40,665 nucleotides of DNA, taken from contig CAZYGI010000034.1 of assembly GCA_964647255.1 (NCBI GenBank), forward strand, positions 1 to 40,665, given 5' to 3'. The position numbers were made by a program, and so were the translations under genes. Source of the stretch: CAWJEL01 sp964647255 (lineage in GTDB: Bacteria; Chloroflexota; Anaerolineae; CG2-30-64-16). The notes under the pieces were generated by a model. The model worked only from the letters and a program-made list of their open reading frames with translations. It was not told the origin of the DNA and ran no database searches. Shown here piece by piece: positions 1-7,177 of the stretch; position 1 is the stretch's first letter; each line of letters opens with the position of its first letter.

Positions 1-19
1 AACCATATGCATCAAGCGT

Positions 20-1066
20 TTATGCCGCAGCCATGACTTCGTCGCCGAAGAAATGCCAATCGGCCCGCTGAACCTCGCCCCACTCAGCCTTTGTTTGGGG
101 CAGGCGCATGTAGCAGCGCACCTTGTGTCCCGGCACCACCTCAACCAGCGGGGGCACGGATTGGGTGCATATTTCCTTGGCGTAGGGGCAGCGCGGCGCG
201 AATTTGCAGCCCGGCGGCAGGTTGATTAGGTTAGGCACCGAACCGGGGATGACGGCCAGCGATTTGCGAATCTCGCCCAGCACCGGGATTGCGGCCAACA
301 GCCCCTCGGTATAGGGGTGCAGTTGTTCATCAAACAGCGTGTTCACGTCCGTGTACTCGACAATCTGCCCGGCGTACATCACGGCGACATTGTCGCACAT
401 CTCAGCGATCACGCCCATATCGTGGGTGATCAGCAGGATCGCGGTGCCGGTGTCCGTCCGCAGCCGGCGCATCAGGTCGAGGATCTGCGCCTGGATCGTC
501 ACGTCCAGTGCGGTGGTCGGCTCGTCCGCGATCAGCAGGTCGGGCATGCAGGCCAGCGCCATCGCGATCATCACCCGCTGCGCCTGGCCGCCGGAAATTT
601 CGTGCGGGAACGATTTGGCGCGGCGCTCCGGGTCAGGGATGCCCACCTTGCGGAACATCTCCACGGCCTGCTTCCAGGCGGCTTCCTTGCCCAGGCCCTG
701 GTGGATTTGCAGCACCTCAGCCACCTGCGCGCCGATTTGGAAGACGGGGTTGAGGCAGCTTGTCGGCTGCTGGAAAATCATGGACATCTGGTTACCGCGC
801 ATCTTGACCATCTCGGCCTCGGGCAGCTTCACCAGATCCGCACCTTTGAAGAGCGCCTCGCCCTCGACGATCTTGCCCGAGGCGCCCAGCAGCCGGATGA
901 TGGATAGCGAAGTCACGCTCTTGCCGCTGCCAGACTCCCCCACCAGGCCCATCACTTCGCCCTCGCGGATCGCGAAGTCCACGCCGTTGACAGCCTGTAC
1001 GATGCCATCTTCAGTATAAAAATAGGTCTTCAACCCCTTGACCTCAAGGATCGGGGGATGGGTCAT
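20..1066 (-). CDS. Oligopeptide/dipeptide ABC transporter ATP-binding protein (DppD/OppD type)
   Basis: This is the cytoplasmic ATPase that powers the transporter encoded upstream. Visible motifs are Walker A GESGSGKS, signature ISGGQAQR and Walker B LLIADEPT, then a D-loop and H-loop (LLITHD). The C-terminal tail has the CKFAPRCPYAKEIC cysteine cluster of the oligopeptide ATPase extension. At about 348 aa it is normal for the family. I chose the ATG at 1066 because an AAGGA lies 7 nt before it; an in-frame ATG at 1093 would add nine residues but has a poorer ribosome site. It is the last complete gene of the operon substrate-binding protein, permease, permease, ATPase. These systems normally have a second ATPase (DppF/OppF), which would lie beyond the left edge. 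Substrate specificity cannot be read from the sequence. Confidence 0.93.
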   Translation of the reverse strand: MTHPPILEVKGLKTYFYTEDGIVQAVNGVDFAIREGEVMGLVGESGSGKSVTSLSIIRLLGASGKIVEGEALFKGADLVKLPEAEMVKMRGNQMSMIFQQPTSCLNPVFQIGAQVAEVLQIHQGLGKEAAWKQAVEMFRKVGIPDPERRAKSFPHEISGGQAQRVMIAMALACMPDLLIADEPTTALDVTIQAQILDLMRRLRTDTGTAILLITHDMGVIAEMCDNVAVMYAGQIVEYTDVNTLFDEQLHPYTEGLLAAIPVLGEIRKSLAVIPGSVPNLINLPPGCKFAPRCPYAKEICTQSVPPLVEVVPGHKVRCYMRLPQTKAEWGEVQRADWHFFGDEVMAAA

Positions 1067-1217
1067 GTTGTCGTCCTTGCCGTTGTTTGCCATCGTTCGT
1101 CACGCCTTTTCGCAATCAGTCGGGCGAGGCATTCCCAGGCAGGTTTGCCATCACCGGGAATCTCTGTATCGGAGCACGTGTTCCTCATCGTCAGGTCCAC
1201 GCAGAAGTGCCTCGTCT

Positions 1218-2219
1218 CTACCGCTTCAGTCTCGGATCCAGCGCATCGCGCAGGCCGTCGCCGACGAAATTGAAGCCGATCGAGACGATCACCAACGGAA
1301 TACCCGGTATCAGGGGCATCCAGGGATGCTGCGACATGTAGCTCTGCGACATCGCCAGCATGTTGCCCCACGTCGGCGTCGGGTCCTGGACGCCCAGGCC
1401 CAGGAAGCTGAGCGCCGATTCCAGCACGATCACGCCGCCGAGCTCCAGGCTGGCGTTGACCAGGATCGGCGCCAGGCCGTTTGGGATGATGTGCCGGAAG
1501 ATGATGCGCGAGTTGGACGCGCCGGCCGCGCGCAGCGCTTCGATGAAGTCCTGCTTGCTGAGCGTGAGCGCCATGCCGCGCATCAAGCGGGCTGAACCCA
1601 TCCAACCGAACACGATCAGGATCAGGATCAGCACGACGACCTTCTGCACCTCGCGCTCGGGCGCCAACATCACGCTGCTCAAGGTCTTGGTCACAAAGGC
1701 GGGGAGAGGCAGGACGGTGTCGCTTTTCACCAGGATGGCCGAAATGATCAGCAGGATCGGCAATTGCGGGATCGTGAGCATGAATTCGATGACGCGCGAG
1801 ATCAACATGTCCACCGTGCCGCCGAAATACCCGGCCACTGCACCAACCAGGGCGCCAAACGTCTCGGCTAGCAGAACGACGAGGAAAGCGATTGACAGCG
1901 AAACGCGCGCGGCGTACAAGACCCGGGTAAACAGATCGCGACCCAGTTGATCAATACCAAAGACATGCACGCGGCCCTGGCTGTCCATGACACCGGGCGG
2001 CGCCGGGCGATGGGAAGACGAAATATCAATCGCATCGCGCGGGAAGACGGTGATCACGGGAGCCAGCAAGGAGGCGATGAAGACGAATAGGATCAGAATC
2101 AGGGACGCGGTCGCCAGCCGGTGACGCAAGAAGCGCCGGACGACGATAGCCAACTGGTTCTCCTGGGTCGCGTCTTCAGCGCGGCTGACGGGGATCGCGG
2201 TTCTGGCGGCAGTTGTCAT
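1218..2219 (-). CDS. ABC transporter permease, DppC/OppC type
   Basis: Inner-membrane permease of the peptide/nickel-type importer, 333 aa. It has a hydrophobic N-terminal helix (about residues 37-58), then a large extracytoplasmic loop with the DQLGRDLFTR motif. The core membrane domain follows, with an EAA loop (EALRAAGASNSRIIFRHIIPN region) that contacts the ATPase. The loop between helices around residues 175-195 is somewhat long. The ATG at 2219 is preceded by GGAG at good spacing and starts 14 nt after the upstream permease stop, so the two are cotranscribed. About 150 nt separate it from the ATPase start; that gap contains a weak inverted repeat (ATTCCC/GGGAAT) and no gene. Confidence 0.93.
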   Translation of the reverse strand: MTTAARTAIPVSRAEDATQENQLAIVVRRFLRHRLATASLILILFVFIASLLAPVITVFPRDAIDISSSHRPAPPGVMDSQGRVHVFGIDQLGRDLFTRVLYAARVSLSIAFLVVLLAETFGALVGAVAGYFGGTVDMLISRVIEFMLTIPQLPILLIISAILVKSDTVLPLPAFVTKTLSSVMLAPEREVQKVVVLILILIVFGWMGSARLMRGMALTLSKQDFIEALRAAGASNSRIIFRHIIPNGLAPILVNASLELGGVIVLESALSFLGLGVQDPTPTWGNMLAMSQSYMSQHPWMPLIPGIPLVIVSIGFNFVGDGLRDALDPRLKR

Positions 2220-2233
2220 AGATTCACTCCGGC

Positions 2234-3454
2234 TTACGCGTACTTGATCCTGGGATCAACAACCGTGTACAGGATGTCGCCGAGCAGCGTGGCAAGGACG
2301 GTCAGCACGGCGGTGACGAAGATCAAGGCCAGGGCGACATTCCAGTCGCTCCGGTTCAAGGCGTCGTAGTAAAGACGGCCCATGCCGGGCCAGGCAAACA
2401 CCGTTTCGGTGAGGATCGCGCCGGCAAAGATGCCGGGGATCTGCAGCACGACGATGGTGACAAAGGGGATCAGCGCGTTGCGGAGCGCATGCTTGATGAT
2501 GACGACCCGCTCGTAGAGGCCCTTGGCGCGGGCCGTGCGGACGTAATCCTGGCGCATCACCTCGAGCATGGAGGAGCGCACGAACCGGCTCCAGCCGGCC
2601 ATAAACGCGAACGTGAGCACGGCCGTCGGCATGAGCAGATGGAGGAAGCGATCCAACGCCGAACCCGGCTGGATATTCTGCAACCAGGAGGCGATGTCGT
2701 ACTCGCGCACCGCAATAGCAAAGCCGGGCGGCAGGCGAGGGATCCAGGGAAACTTCATTTGCAGCATGGATGGAAAAACCGAAAGCAACAAAATGAGAAG
2801 CAACCCAAAAAAGAATACGGGCATCGCCGAGCCGATAAACGATACGGTCGTAAAGAAATAGTCGAAACGCGAGTATTGCTTGACTGCGCTGTAGATGCCG
2901 ATGGGCACCGCGAAGAGCAGCGACAGCAGCGTCGCCAGGCTCATCAGCAGGAGGGTCGGGCCGATGCGGCTCTTAATCAGCTCCATCACCGGCCGGTCGC
3001 GCAAGATGACGCTGGAGAGCCCGAAATCACCGCGCAGGATGCCCCTGCTGGTCTTAACCAGGGGGTGATATTTCTGGATATCATTGAGGTACTCGTATTG
3101 GTCGCACCCGGCGGGAACGCGCGTCAAGGTTCCATCGGCATTCTTTCGCACCGACTCGTCGCGCGTCAGGTAGCAGCCCACCGGCGTGGTGCTGAAGAAC
3201 TCCCTGCCCCCGACGACGATGGGCCCGCGCGGCTGGCCGATCAGCCAACGCGAGAATCGCACAGGCCAGTACAGATCCAGCTCGTACCCCGCCCGGAGAC
3301 GCGCCAGGTCGTCGCGACTTAACCGCCGCTGCTGCTGTTGCAGGCCAACCAGGGGGCCGCCGGGAGCGATATTGAACAGGAAATACGTGAAAACGGCTGC
3401 CAGCAGGACGACGAGCACCATCTGAAACACGCGCCGGATCAGGTAATTGGTCAT
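2234..3454 (-). CDS. ABC transporter permease, DppB/OppB type
   Basis: Partner permease of the importer, 406 aa. It opens with the typical MTNYLIRRVFQ start and first membrane helix. The GDFGLSSV and RPVMELI motifs of DppB-type permeases lead into the transmembrane core, and the EAA loop (DYVRTARAKGL) contacts the ATPase. The protein is longer than the usual ~310-340 aa. The extra ~90 residues are a hydrophilic extracytoplasmic segment after helix 1 (about residues 45-140, including GREFFSTTPVGCYLTRDES), an expansion I have the impression is common in Chloroflexota. The ATG at 3454 has GGAGAG about 9 nt upstream; upstream in-frame codons to 3541 lie within a hairpin and are not needed. Confidence 0.92.
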   Translation of the reverse strand: MTNYLIRRVFQMVLVVLLAAVFTYFLFNIAPGGPLVGLQQQQRRLSRDDLARLRAGYELDLYWPVRFSRWLIGQPRGPIVVGGREFFSTTPVGCYLTRDESVRKNADGTLTRVPAGCDQYEYLNDIQKYHPLVKTSRGILRGDFGLSSVILRDRPVMELIKSRIGPTLLLMSLATLLSLLFAVPIGIYSAVKQYSRFDYFFTTVSFIGSAMPVFFFGLLLILLLSVFPSMLQMKFPWIPRLPPGFAIAVREYDIASWLQNIQPGSALDRFLHLLMPTAVLTFAFMAGWSRFVRSSMLEVMRQDYVRTARAKGLYERVVIIKHALRNALIPFVTIVVLQIPGIFAGAILTETVFAWPGMGRLYYDALNRSDWNVALALIFVTAVLTVLATLLGDILYTVVDPRIKYA

Positions 3455-3504
3455 AACAGCTTCTCTCCAGAAGAGAGTCCGGAAATTCCGGTGAGTATAG
3501 AAAG

Positions 3505-3540
3505 TGGGCGGGCGTTTCCCATCAGGGAGAAGCCCGCCCA
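3505..3540 (-). terminator. Hairpin between substrate-binding protein and permease genes
   Basis: Perfect 9-bp arms (3505-3513 and 3532-3540) extend inward through TTTCCC/GGGAGA to about 15 pairs with an ATCA loop. No long T-run follows. The position just after the substrate-binding protein gene and 50 nt before the permease start suggests partial termination or mRNA 3'-end protection. That would give more binding protein than membrane subunits, as in many ABC operons. Confidence 0.5.
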
Positions 3541-3607
3541 TGCCGGTTGCTACGGCACATCCGCCGCCAGCCGGCCGAAGCCACGGCTGGCCAGCAGCGG
3601 CGGCGCC

Positions 3608-5542
3608 TTACTTGACGAACAAGTTGAAGTCAATGTGTTCCCAGGTCGGATTGGGGATGACCTCGATGCCGACCTTACCCGCCTTGCCAGCATCCACCAG
3701 GTCGCCGAAGTCCGCGCCCAGGGTCGCTTTCTCCAGCCAGTCCACGTCGCCGCTCAGGAGCTGCGCCTTGGCCTGGTTGGTGTCCTCGATGATCACGATC
3801 GTGATGTTCTTGATCTTCGGGGCCGGCTTGTAGTTCGGGTTCGCCGTCAGCTTGATGTTCTGGCCCTTGTTCCATTCGGTCATCACGTACGGGCCATAGC
3901 CCATCGGCTTCTCGGCGATTTCCTTCAGCGTTGACCACTCCTTGGCCGGGACGTCCGCCAGCTTGCGGCCATCGCTCAGCACCTGGTGCGAGGGATAGAT
4001 CGAGAAGGCAGGCCCGAGGAAGTACAGCGACGACTGGTAGCCGGGCAGATAGGTGACCACCTCACCGGTGTCGCTGAACTCAGCCTTGGCCGTCGCGTCA
4101 CAGGTGGTGTAGTCAATAGCGCCGGATTCCTTGTCGCAGTCGTGCTTGTAGCCCAGCTCCAGGTCGGCCGCTACCACCGGCTTGCCGTCGCTCCAGGTCA
4201 GCGGGTTCTTCATCTTGTAGGTGACCACGAGCTGCGGCAGCTTCAGGGCGCTGGTGCCATCGTAGACCGTTTCAGCGCCGTTCACGATGATCTTGGTGCC
4301 CTTGGCCAGCGCTTCGGGCTTGTTGTCCGTGTTCCAGACCATGTCCCCGACCTTGACATCCACCTGGTTGTTGGTGGCAAGGTTATTCTCAAGGGTGCTC
4401 AACTCGAACAGCCAGGGCTGGAAGTCGTAGCTGAACTGAGTGTAGCCGCGGCCGAAGACCAGGTCGTTAACCTCGCGCTCGACCGCTGCCGACTCGGCGA
4501 GGGTGTACATTGACGGCGGCTCTTGCGAGAAGCCGATCACCAGGCTGTCGCCCTTCTTCAGGCTCCACTTATCTACGCTCGCGGTGCCGTACTCGGTCGG
4601 ATCGGGCTTCAGCCCCTCGAAGTTGAGGCCCCAGGCCTCGGCCTCAACGCGCTGGAACATCGGCAGCGACACCATGTCCTTGACGAATTCCTTCTGGACG
4701 GTGTCGTAGTATTTGATGCGGTCTTCCTTCTTCAGGGTGTTGTTGGCCGCAATGATGGCGTCGCTGGCCGTCTTGTTGCACCAGCCCATGTAGTTCTGGC
4801 CGGCCCAGTTGTTGGTGGGCAGCGGGATCTGGTTGCAGGCGTACAGCGTGTAACCCTTGGGATCGGACTCGCCCACCCAGGCATACGCGCCCAATTCAAA
4901 GTCGCGGCGCACCAGGCCCGTCGTGCTGCCGAACCACCAGGAGGCGGGGACGAAGTTGCGCAGCAGTTGGATGCCGCAGCCCTTCAGGCTCTGCTCGACC
5001 ACGGCGGACCAGGTCTGGCGGAATTGAGCGGTGGTCGTGGTGAACTTCACGGCCAACACGTCGCCCTTGGCATCGGTGCGGTAGGTGTCGCCTTCGGCGA
5101 GCTTCCAGCCGGCCTCTTCCAGCAGCGCCTTGCCCTTGTCCGGGTTGAAGGTGTAATCCGGCTCGTATGGGCCCTTGTACGCCCAGTGGGATTTGGGCAG
5201 GAAGGTGTCCATCAGCAACGAGTTCGGGTCGGTGACGAAGGGATAGACGGACTTGATGGCGCCCACACGGTCAGTGCAGTAGGCGATCGCCTGGCGCACT
5301 TTGATGTCACCCAGGATCGGGTGCGGGGTGGTGAAGGCTTCGGGCGCTTTTTCGACCTCGACGGTCTTGACGACCTCGACCGGCTTCTCAACCTCGACGG
5401 TCTTGACGACTTCGACGGGTTTCTCAACGACGACTGTCTTGACAACCTCGACAGGCGCGGGTGCGGGCGCGGGGCATGCGGTCAGGATCATGCTCATGAC
5501 CAGAAGGATGCCCAGCAACACAGACAGCTTCTTGACGGACAT
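3608..5542 (-). CDS. ABC transporter substrate-binding lipoprotein, SBP_bac_5 fold in circularly permuted order
   Basis: Extracellular solute receptor of the adjacent importer, 644 aa. A signal peptide ends in lipobox LTAC (Cys23), so it is a lipid-anchored protein. Residues 24-66 are a P/A and V/E/K-rich linker. The fold order is unusual. Residues about 72-329 match the C-terminal half of DppA/OppA-type proteins (VRQAIAYCTDR, then FNPDKGKALLEEAGW, YMGWCNK and a KYYDTVQKEFVKD helix). Residues about 331-644 match the N-terminal half (SLVIGFSQEPPSMY, LTWSDGKPVVAAD, YGPYVMTEW, ANPNYK, LLSGDVDWL), and the protein ends at the HIDFN strand that normally precedes VRQA. Each half occurs once, so this is a permutation rather than a duplication. 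It has its own promoter and a GGAGGA ribosome site. Confidence 0.9.
   Translation of the reverse strand: MSVKKLSVLLGILLVMSMILTACPAPAPAPVEVVKTVVVEKPVEVVKTVEVEKPVEVVKTVEVEKAPEAFTTPHPILGDIKVRQAIAYCTDRVGAIKSVYPFVTDPNSLLMDTFLPKSHWAYKGPYEPDYTFNPDKGKALLEEAGWKLAEGDTYRTDAKGDVLAVKFTTTTAQFRQTWSAVVEQSLKGCGIQLLRNFVPASWWFGSTTGLVRRDFELGAYAWVGESDPKGYTLYACNQIPLPTNNWAGQNYMGWCNKTASDAIIAANNTLKKEDRIKYYDTVQKEFVKDMVSLPMFQRVEAEAWGLNFEGLKPDPTEYGTASVDKWSLKKGDSLVIGFSQEPPSMYTLAESAAVEREVNDLVFGRGYTQFSYDFQPWLFELSTLENNLATNNQVDVKVGDMVWNTDNKPEALAKGTKIIVNGAETVYDGTSALKLPQLVVTYKMKNPLTWSDGKPVVAADLELGYKHDCDKESGAIDYTTCDATAKAEFSDTGEVVTYLPGYQSSLYFLGPAFSIYPSHQVLSDGRKLADVPAKEWSTLKEIAEKPMGYGPYVMTEWNKGQNIKLTANPNYKPAPKIKNITIVIIEDTNQAKAQLLSGDVDWLEKATLGADFGDLVDAGKAGKVGIEVIPNPTWEHIDFNLFVK
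5345..5452 (-). repeat. Three tandem 36-bp repeats in the lipoprotein linker
   Basis: The linker after the lipobox (residues 31-66) is three near-identical 12-residue units of the form VEVVKTVxVEK plus P or A, visible as 36-bp repeats in the DNA. The linker spaces the binding domain from the lipid anchor. Tandem copies of this kind can change number by slippage. Confidence 0.85.
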
Positions 5543-5577
5543 TGTCTCTCCTCCTTATGAAAGTCTGGGGTGACGCT

Positions 5578-5607
5578 AGAATACCATGCCATTTGATCAC
5601 ATGTCAA
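5578..5607 (-). promoter_or_regulatory. Promoter of the ABC transporter operon
   Basis: On the minus strand TTGACA (5602-5607) is separated by 18 nt from TATTCT (5578-5583), with TGG just before the -10 (extended -10). It lies 36 nt before the start codon of the substrate-binding protein. A second TTGACG lies 9 nt further upstream. Confidence 0.6.
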
Positions 5608-5646
5608 GTCCGCGTCAAGTTTGACATCTCGCGCGGGCGCGTTGGC

Positions 5647-5922
5647 TCAGCCTCCGCTCACCGGCGGGATGAGCGCGAGCGTGTCCTCCCGGTCCAGCGG
5701 GGTGTCCAGGCCGGCCAGGTATTCGATGGACCGGCCGTTGACCAACACGGTGACGAACCCGGTCAGCCGCCCGTCCGCGTCCCACAGCATGGCGCCGAGC
5801 GCCGGGTGCTGCTCTACCAAATGCCGCAGCACAGCACCGACGGTGGACGCCCCATCCGCCGGCAGATCCAGTTGCCCCCAGCCGAACACCTCACGCAGCG
5901 TGGCATAAGCGCGAATCTTCAT
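5647..5922 (-). CDS. MoaD/ThiS-family small sulfur-carrier protein
   Basis: A 91-aa ubiquitin-fold protein that starts MKIRAYATLREVFG and ends in the SGG diglycine. In this family the terminal glycine is adenylylated and thiocarboxylated to carry sulfur for molybdopterin, thiamine, cysteine or other sulfur transfer. The length is typical. The ATG at 5922 is 10 nt after the CDF gene stop with a GAGAG ribosome site, so it is cotranscribed with the metal exporter. No MoaE, MoeB/ThiF or other cofactor gene is visible here, so its sulfur acceptor is unknown. Calling it MoaD rather than another ThiS/MoaD-like carrier is not possible from context. Confidence 0.8.
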   Translation of the reverse strand: MKIRAYATLREVFGWGQLDLPADGASTVGAVLRHLVEQHPALGAMLWDADGRLTGFVTVLVNGRSIEYLAGLDTPLDREDTLALIPPVSGG

Positions 5923-5932
5923 GAACGCTCTC

Positions 5933-6832
5933 TTACTGCCCACCCACGCACGCGCCGCACGTCTCGCTTGCGCCGCCGGCCGGATCGCAAGCGGCGCATT
6001 CCACCTGAAGGGTCGTGTGACGGATGTTGAATCGCTCGGCCAATATTTGCCGCAACAGGGTCTGCGTCCCTTGCGCCTCGGCCAGCGAGCGGTCTTCGAG
6101 CACGACGTGCGCGCTGAGCGCCATGTAGCCGGGGCTGACCGTCCAGATGTGCAGGTCGTGGACGTTGGACACGCCGGGCTGCTCGCGCAGCGCGGCGGCC
6201 ACCTGCTGCGGGTGCACCCCCTCCGGCGTCCCCTCCAGCAGGATGTGGGTGGCGGCGCGCAGCACCCGGCCTGCACCGGTCAGGATGACGACGCCGATCA
6301 GCACGCTGACCAGGGGATCCGCTGCGGTCCACCCGGTCAGCAGGATCACGATGCCCGCGACGATGACGCCCACCGAGGACAACATGTCGCCCAGCACGTG
6401 GAGGAACGCGCTGCGCGTGTTCAGGTCTTCATGATCGTGGTCCCCCAGCACGCGCATCACGACCAGGTTGACCCCCAGGCCGATCACCGCGACGATCAAC
6501 ATCGGCCCGGCCAACACCGGTTCCGGGCTGCGGAAGCGCGCCCACGCCTCCCGCAGGATGCCGAAGGCCATCAGGAACAGCAGGACCCCGTTCGCCAGCG
6601 CGGCCAGCACCTGAAACCGGTGGAACCCGTAGCTGTGCCGGTCATCCGCGGGCCGCGCAGCCAGCCGCAAGGCGGCATAGCTCATCCCCAACGCCAGCAT
6701 ATCCAGCAGGACATGCCCGGCATCGGAGAGCAGCGCCAGGCTGTGCGTCACCAGTCCGCCGACCACCTCGACGACCAGGATCAGTCCGGTCAGGATCAAG
6801 GCCAGGATGAAGCGCCGTTCGGCTCGCATCAC
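5933..6832 (-). CDS. Cation diffusion facilitator (CDF) family metal exporter
   Basis: Membrane antiporter that exports divalent metal (Zn, Co, Cd, Fe or Mn) against protons, 299 aa. About six membrane helices cover residues 8-195. The paired metal sites are HxxxD in DAGHVLLD (helix 2) and HVLGD (helix 5). A short His-rich loop (GDHDHED) lies between helices 4 and 5, and a cytoplasmic ferredoxin-like domain follows (GVSNVHDLHIW). The C-terminal tail has extra cysteines (ECAACD ... ETCGAC) that could bind metal. The ATG at 6832 is preceded by GGAG. It heads a two-gene operon with the sulfur-carrier protein and is divergent from the first cytochrome. Metal specificity is not determinable. Confidence 0.92.
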   Translation of the reverse strand: MMRAERRFILALILTGLILVVEVVGGLVTHSLALLSDAGHVLLDMLALGMSYAALRLAARPADDRHSYGFHRFQVLAALANGVLLFLMAFGILREAWARFRSPEPVLAGPMLIVAVIGLGVNLVVMRVLGDHDHEDLNTRSAFLHVLGDMLSSVGVIVAGIVILLTGWTAADPLVSVLIGVVILTGAGRVLRAATHILLEGTPEGVHPQQVAAALREQPGVSNVHDLHIWTVSPGYMALSAHVVLEDRSLAEAQGTQTLLRQILAERFNIRHTTLQVECAACDPAGGASETCGACVGGQ

Positions 6833-6870
6833 CGTTCACTCCACAGATGAGATTCTGCCTACCGCGACCG

Positions 6871-6900
6871 AGTATAGCATCAGCCGCCGCGCGCTGCCAA
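6871..6900 (-). promoter_or_regulatory. Promoter of CDF/sulfur-carrier operon
   Basis: On the minus strand TTGGCA (6895-6900), an 18-nt spacer, then TATACT (6871-6876) with an extended TGC just before it. The expected transcript start is about 30 nt before the CDF start codon. It is back to back with the cytochrome promoter, which starts 26 bp away. Confidence 0.55.
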
Positions 6901-6925
6901 CTGGGCGCCCCCGGCGATATGCAGT

Positions 6926-6954
6926 TTGTAATCTTTCGCACATCAGTTTATAAT
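6926..6954 (+). promoter_or_regulatory. Promoter of first decaheme cytochrome
   Basis: TTGTAA (6926-6931), exactly 17 nt, then a perfect TATAAT (6949-6954). The predicted transcript start near 6961 gives a leader of about 217 nt before the cytochrome start codon. Confidence 0.7.
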
Positions 6955-6960
6955 CGCCTT

Positions 6961-7177
6961 TGATCATGCTGGCTCACGCCAGGCTGGCCCCGCCCCCACC
7001 CAGGGCGCCGCCGGATCCTATCCGGCTACCAGCAGGCGCAGAGACGGCACGCCTCAATACCCGGACGTCTGCTGTCAGCAAAAAGCGCAAAGGAGGTGAT
7101 TTCTTTCCTCGATTTCCCGAAAAAATGAGTCCCACCCAACCCAACAGACCCTTTTGAAGATCTGAACAGGAGGACCG
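6961..7177 (+). promoter_or_regulatory. Structured 5' leader of decaheme cytochrome 1 (candidate cis-regulatory RNA)
   Basis: This 217-nt leader contains hairpins 6969-6982 (CTGGC/GCCAG) and 7010-7026 (GCCGGAT/ATCCGGC, 3-nt loop). At 7089-7100 lies an orphan AAAGGAGGTGAT, complementary over 12 nt to the 3' end of 16S rRNA but about 80 nt before the real start, with no convincing reading frame after it. The true ribosome site is AGGAGG just before ATG 7178. The same order of elements recurs before the second decaheme gene (CCCAGGGCGC, CCGGA/TCCGG hairpin, TGTCAGC, GGAGGTGATTT, CAGACC, AGGAGGACCGATGAAGG). It does not match the c-di-GMP, cobalamin or fluoride riboswitch consensus as I know them. 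Confidence 0.5.

Noticed and set aside
3608..5542. Tandem duplication or frameshifted fusion of two binding proteins
   Set aside because: Each half-domain motif set is present exactly once and the reading frame is continuous, so permutation explains it better.
5647..5922. Part of a molybdenum cofactor operon
   Set aside because: No MoaA, MoaC, MoaE, MoeA or MoeB gene occurs nearby; the neighbour is a metal exporter.
7125..7157. Short upstream open frame (10 codons) after the orphan Shine-Dalgarno in leader 1
   Set aside because: The ATG is 27 nt from the Shine-Dalgarno and the second leader has no equivalent frame, so a translated leader peptide is not supported.
6961..7177. c-di-GMP (GEMM) riboswitch before the cytochrome, as in Geobacter
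   Set aside because: The conserved GEMM core and its tetraloop/receptor sequences are not present in either leader.
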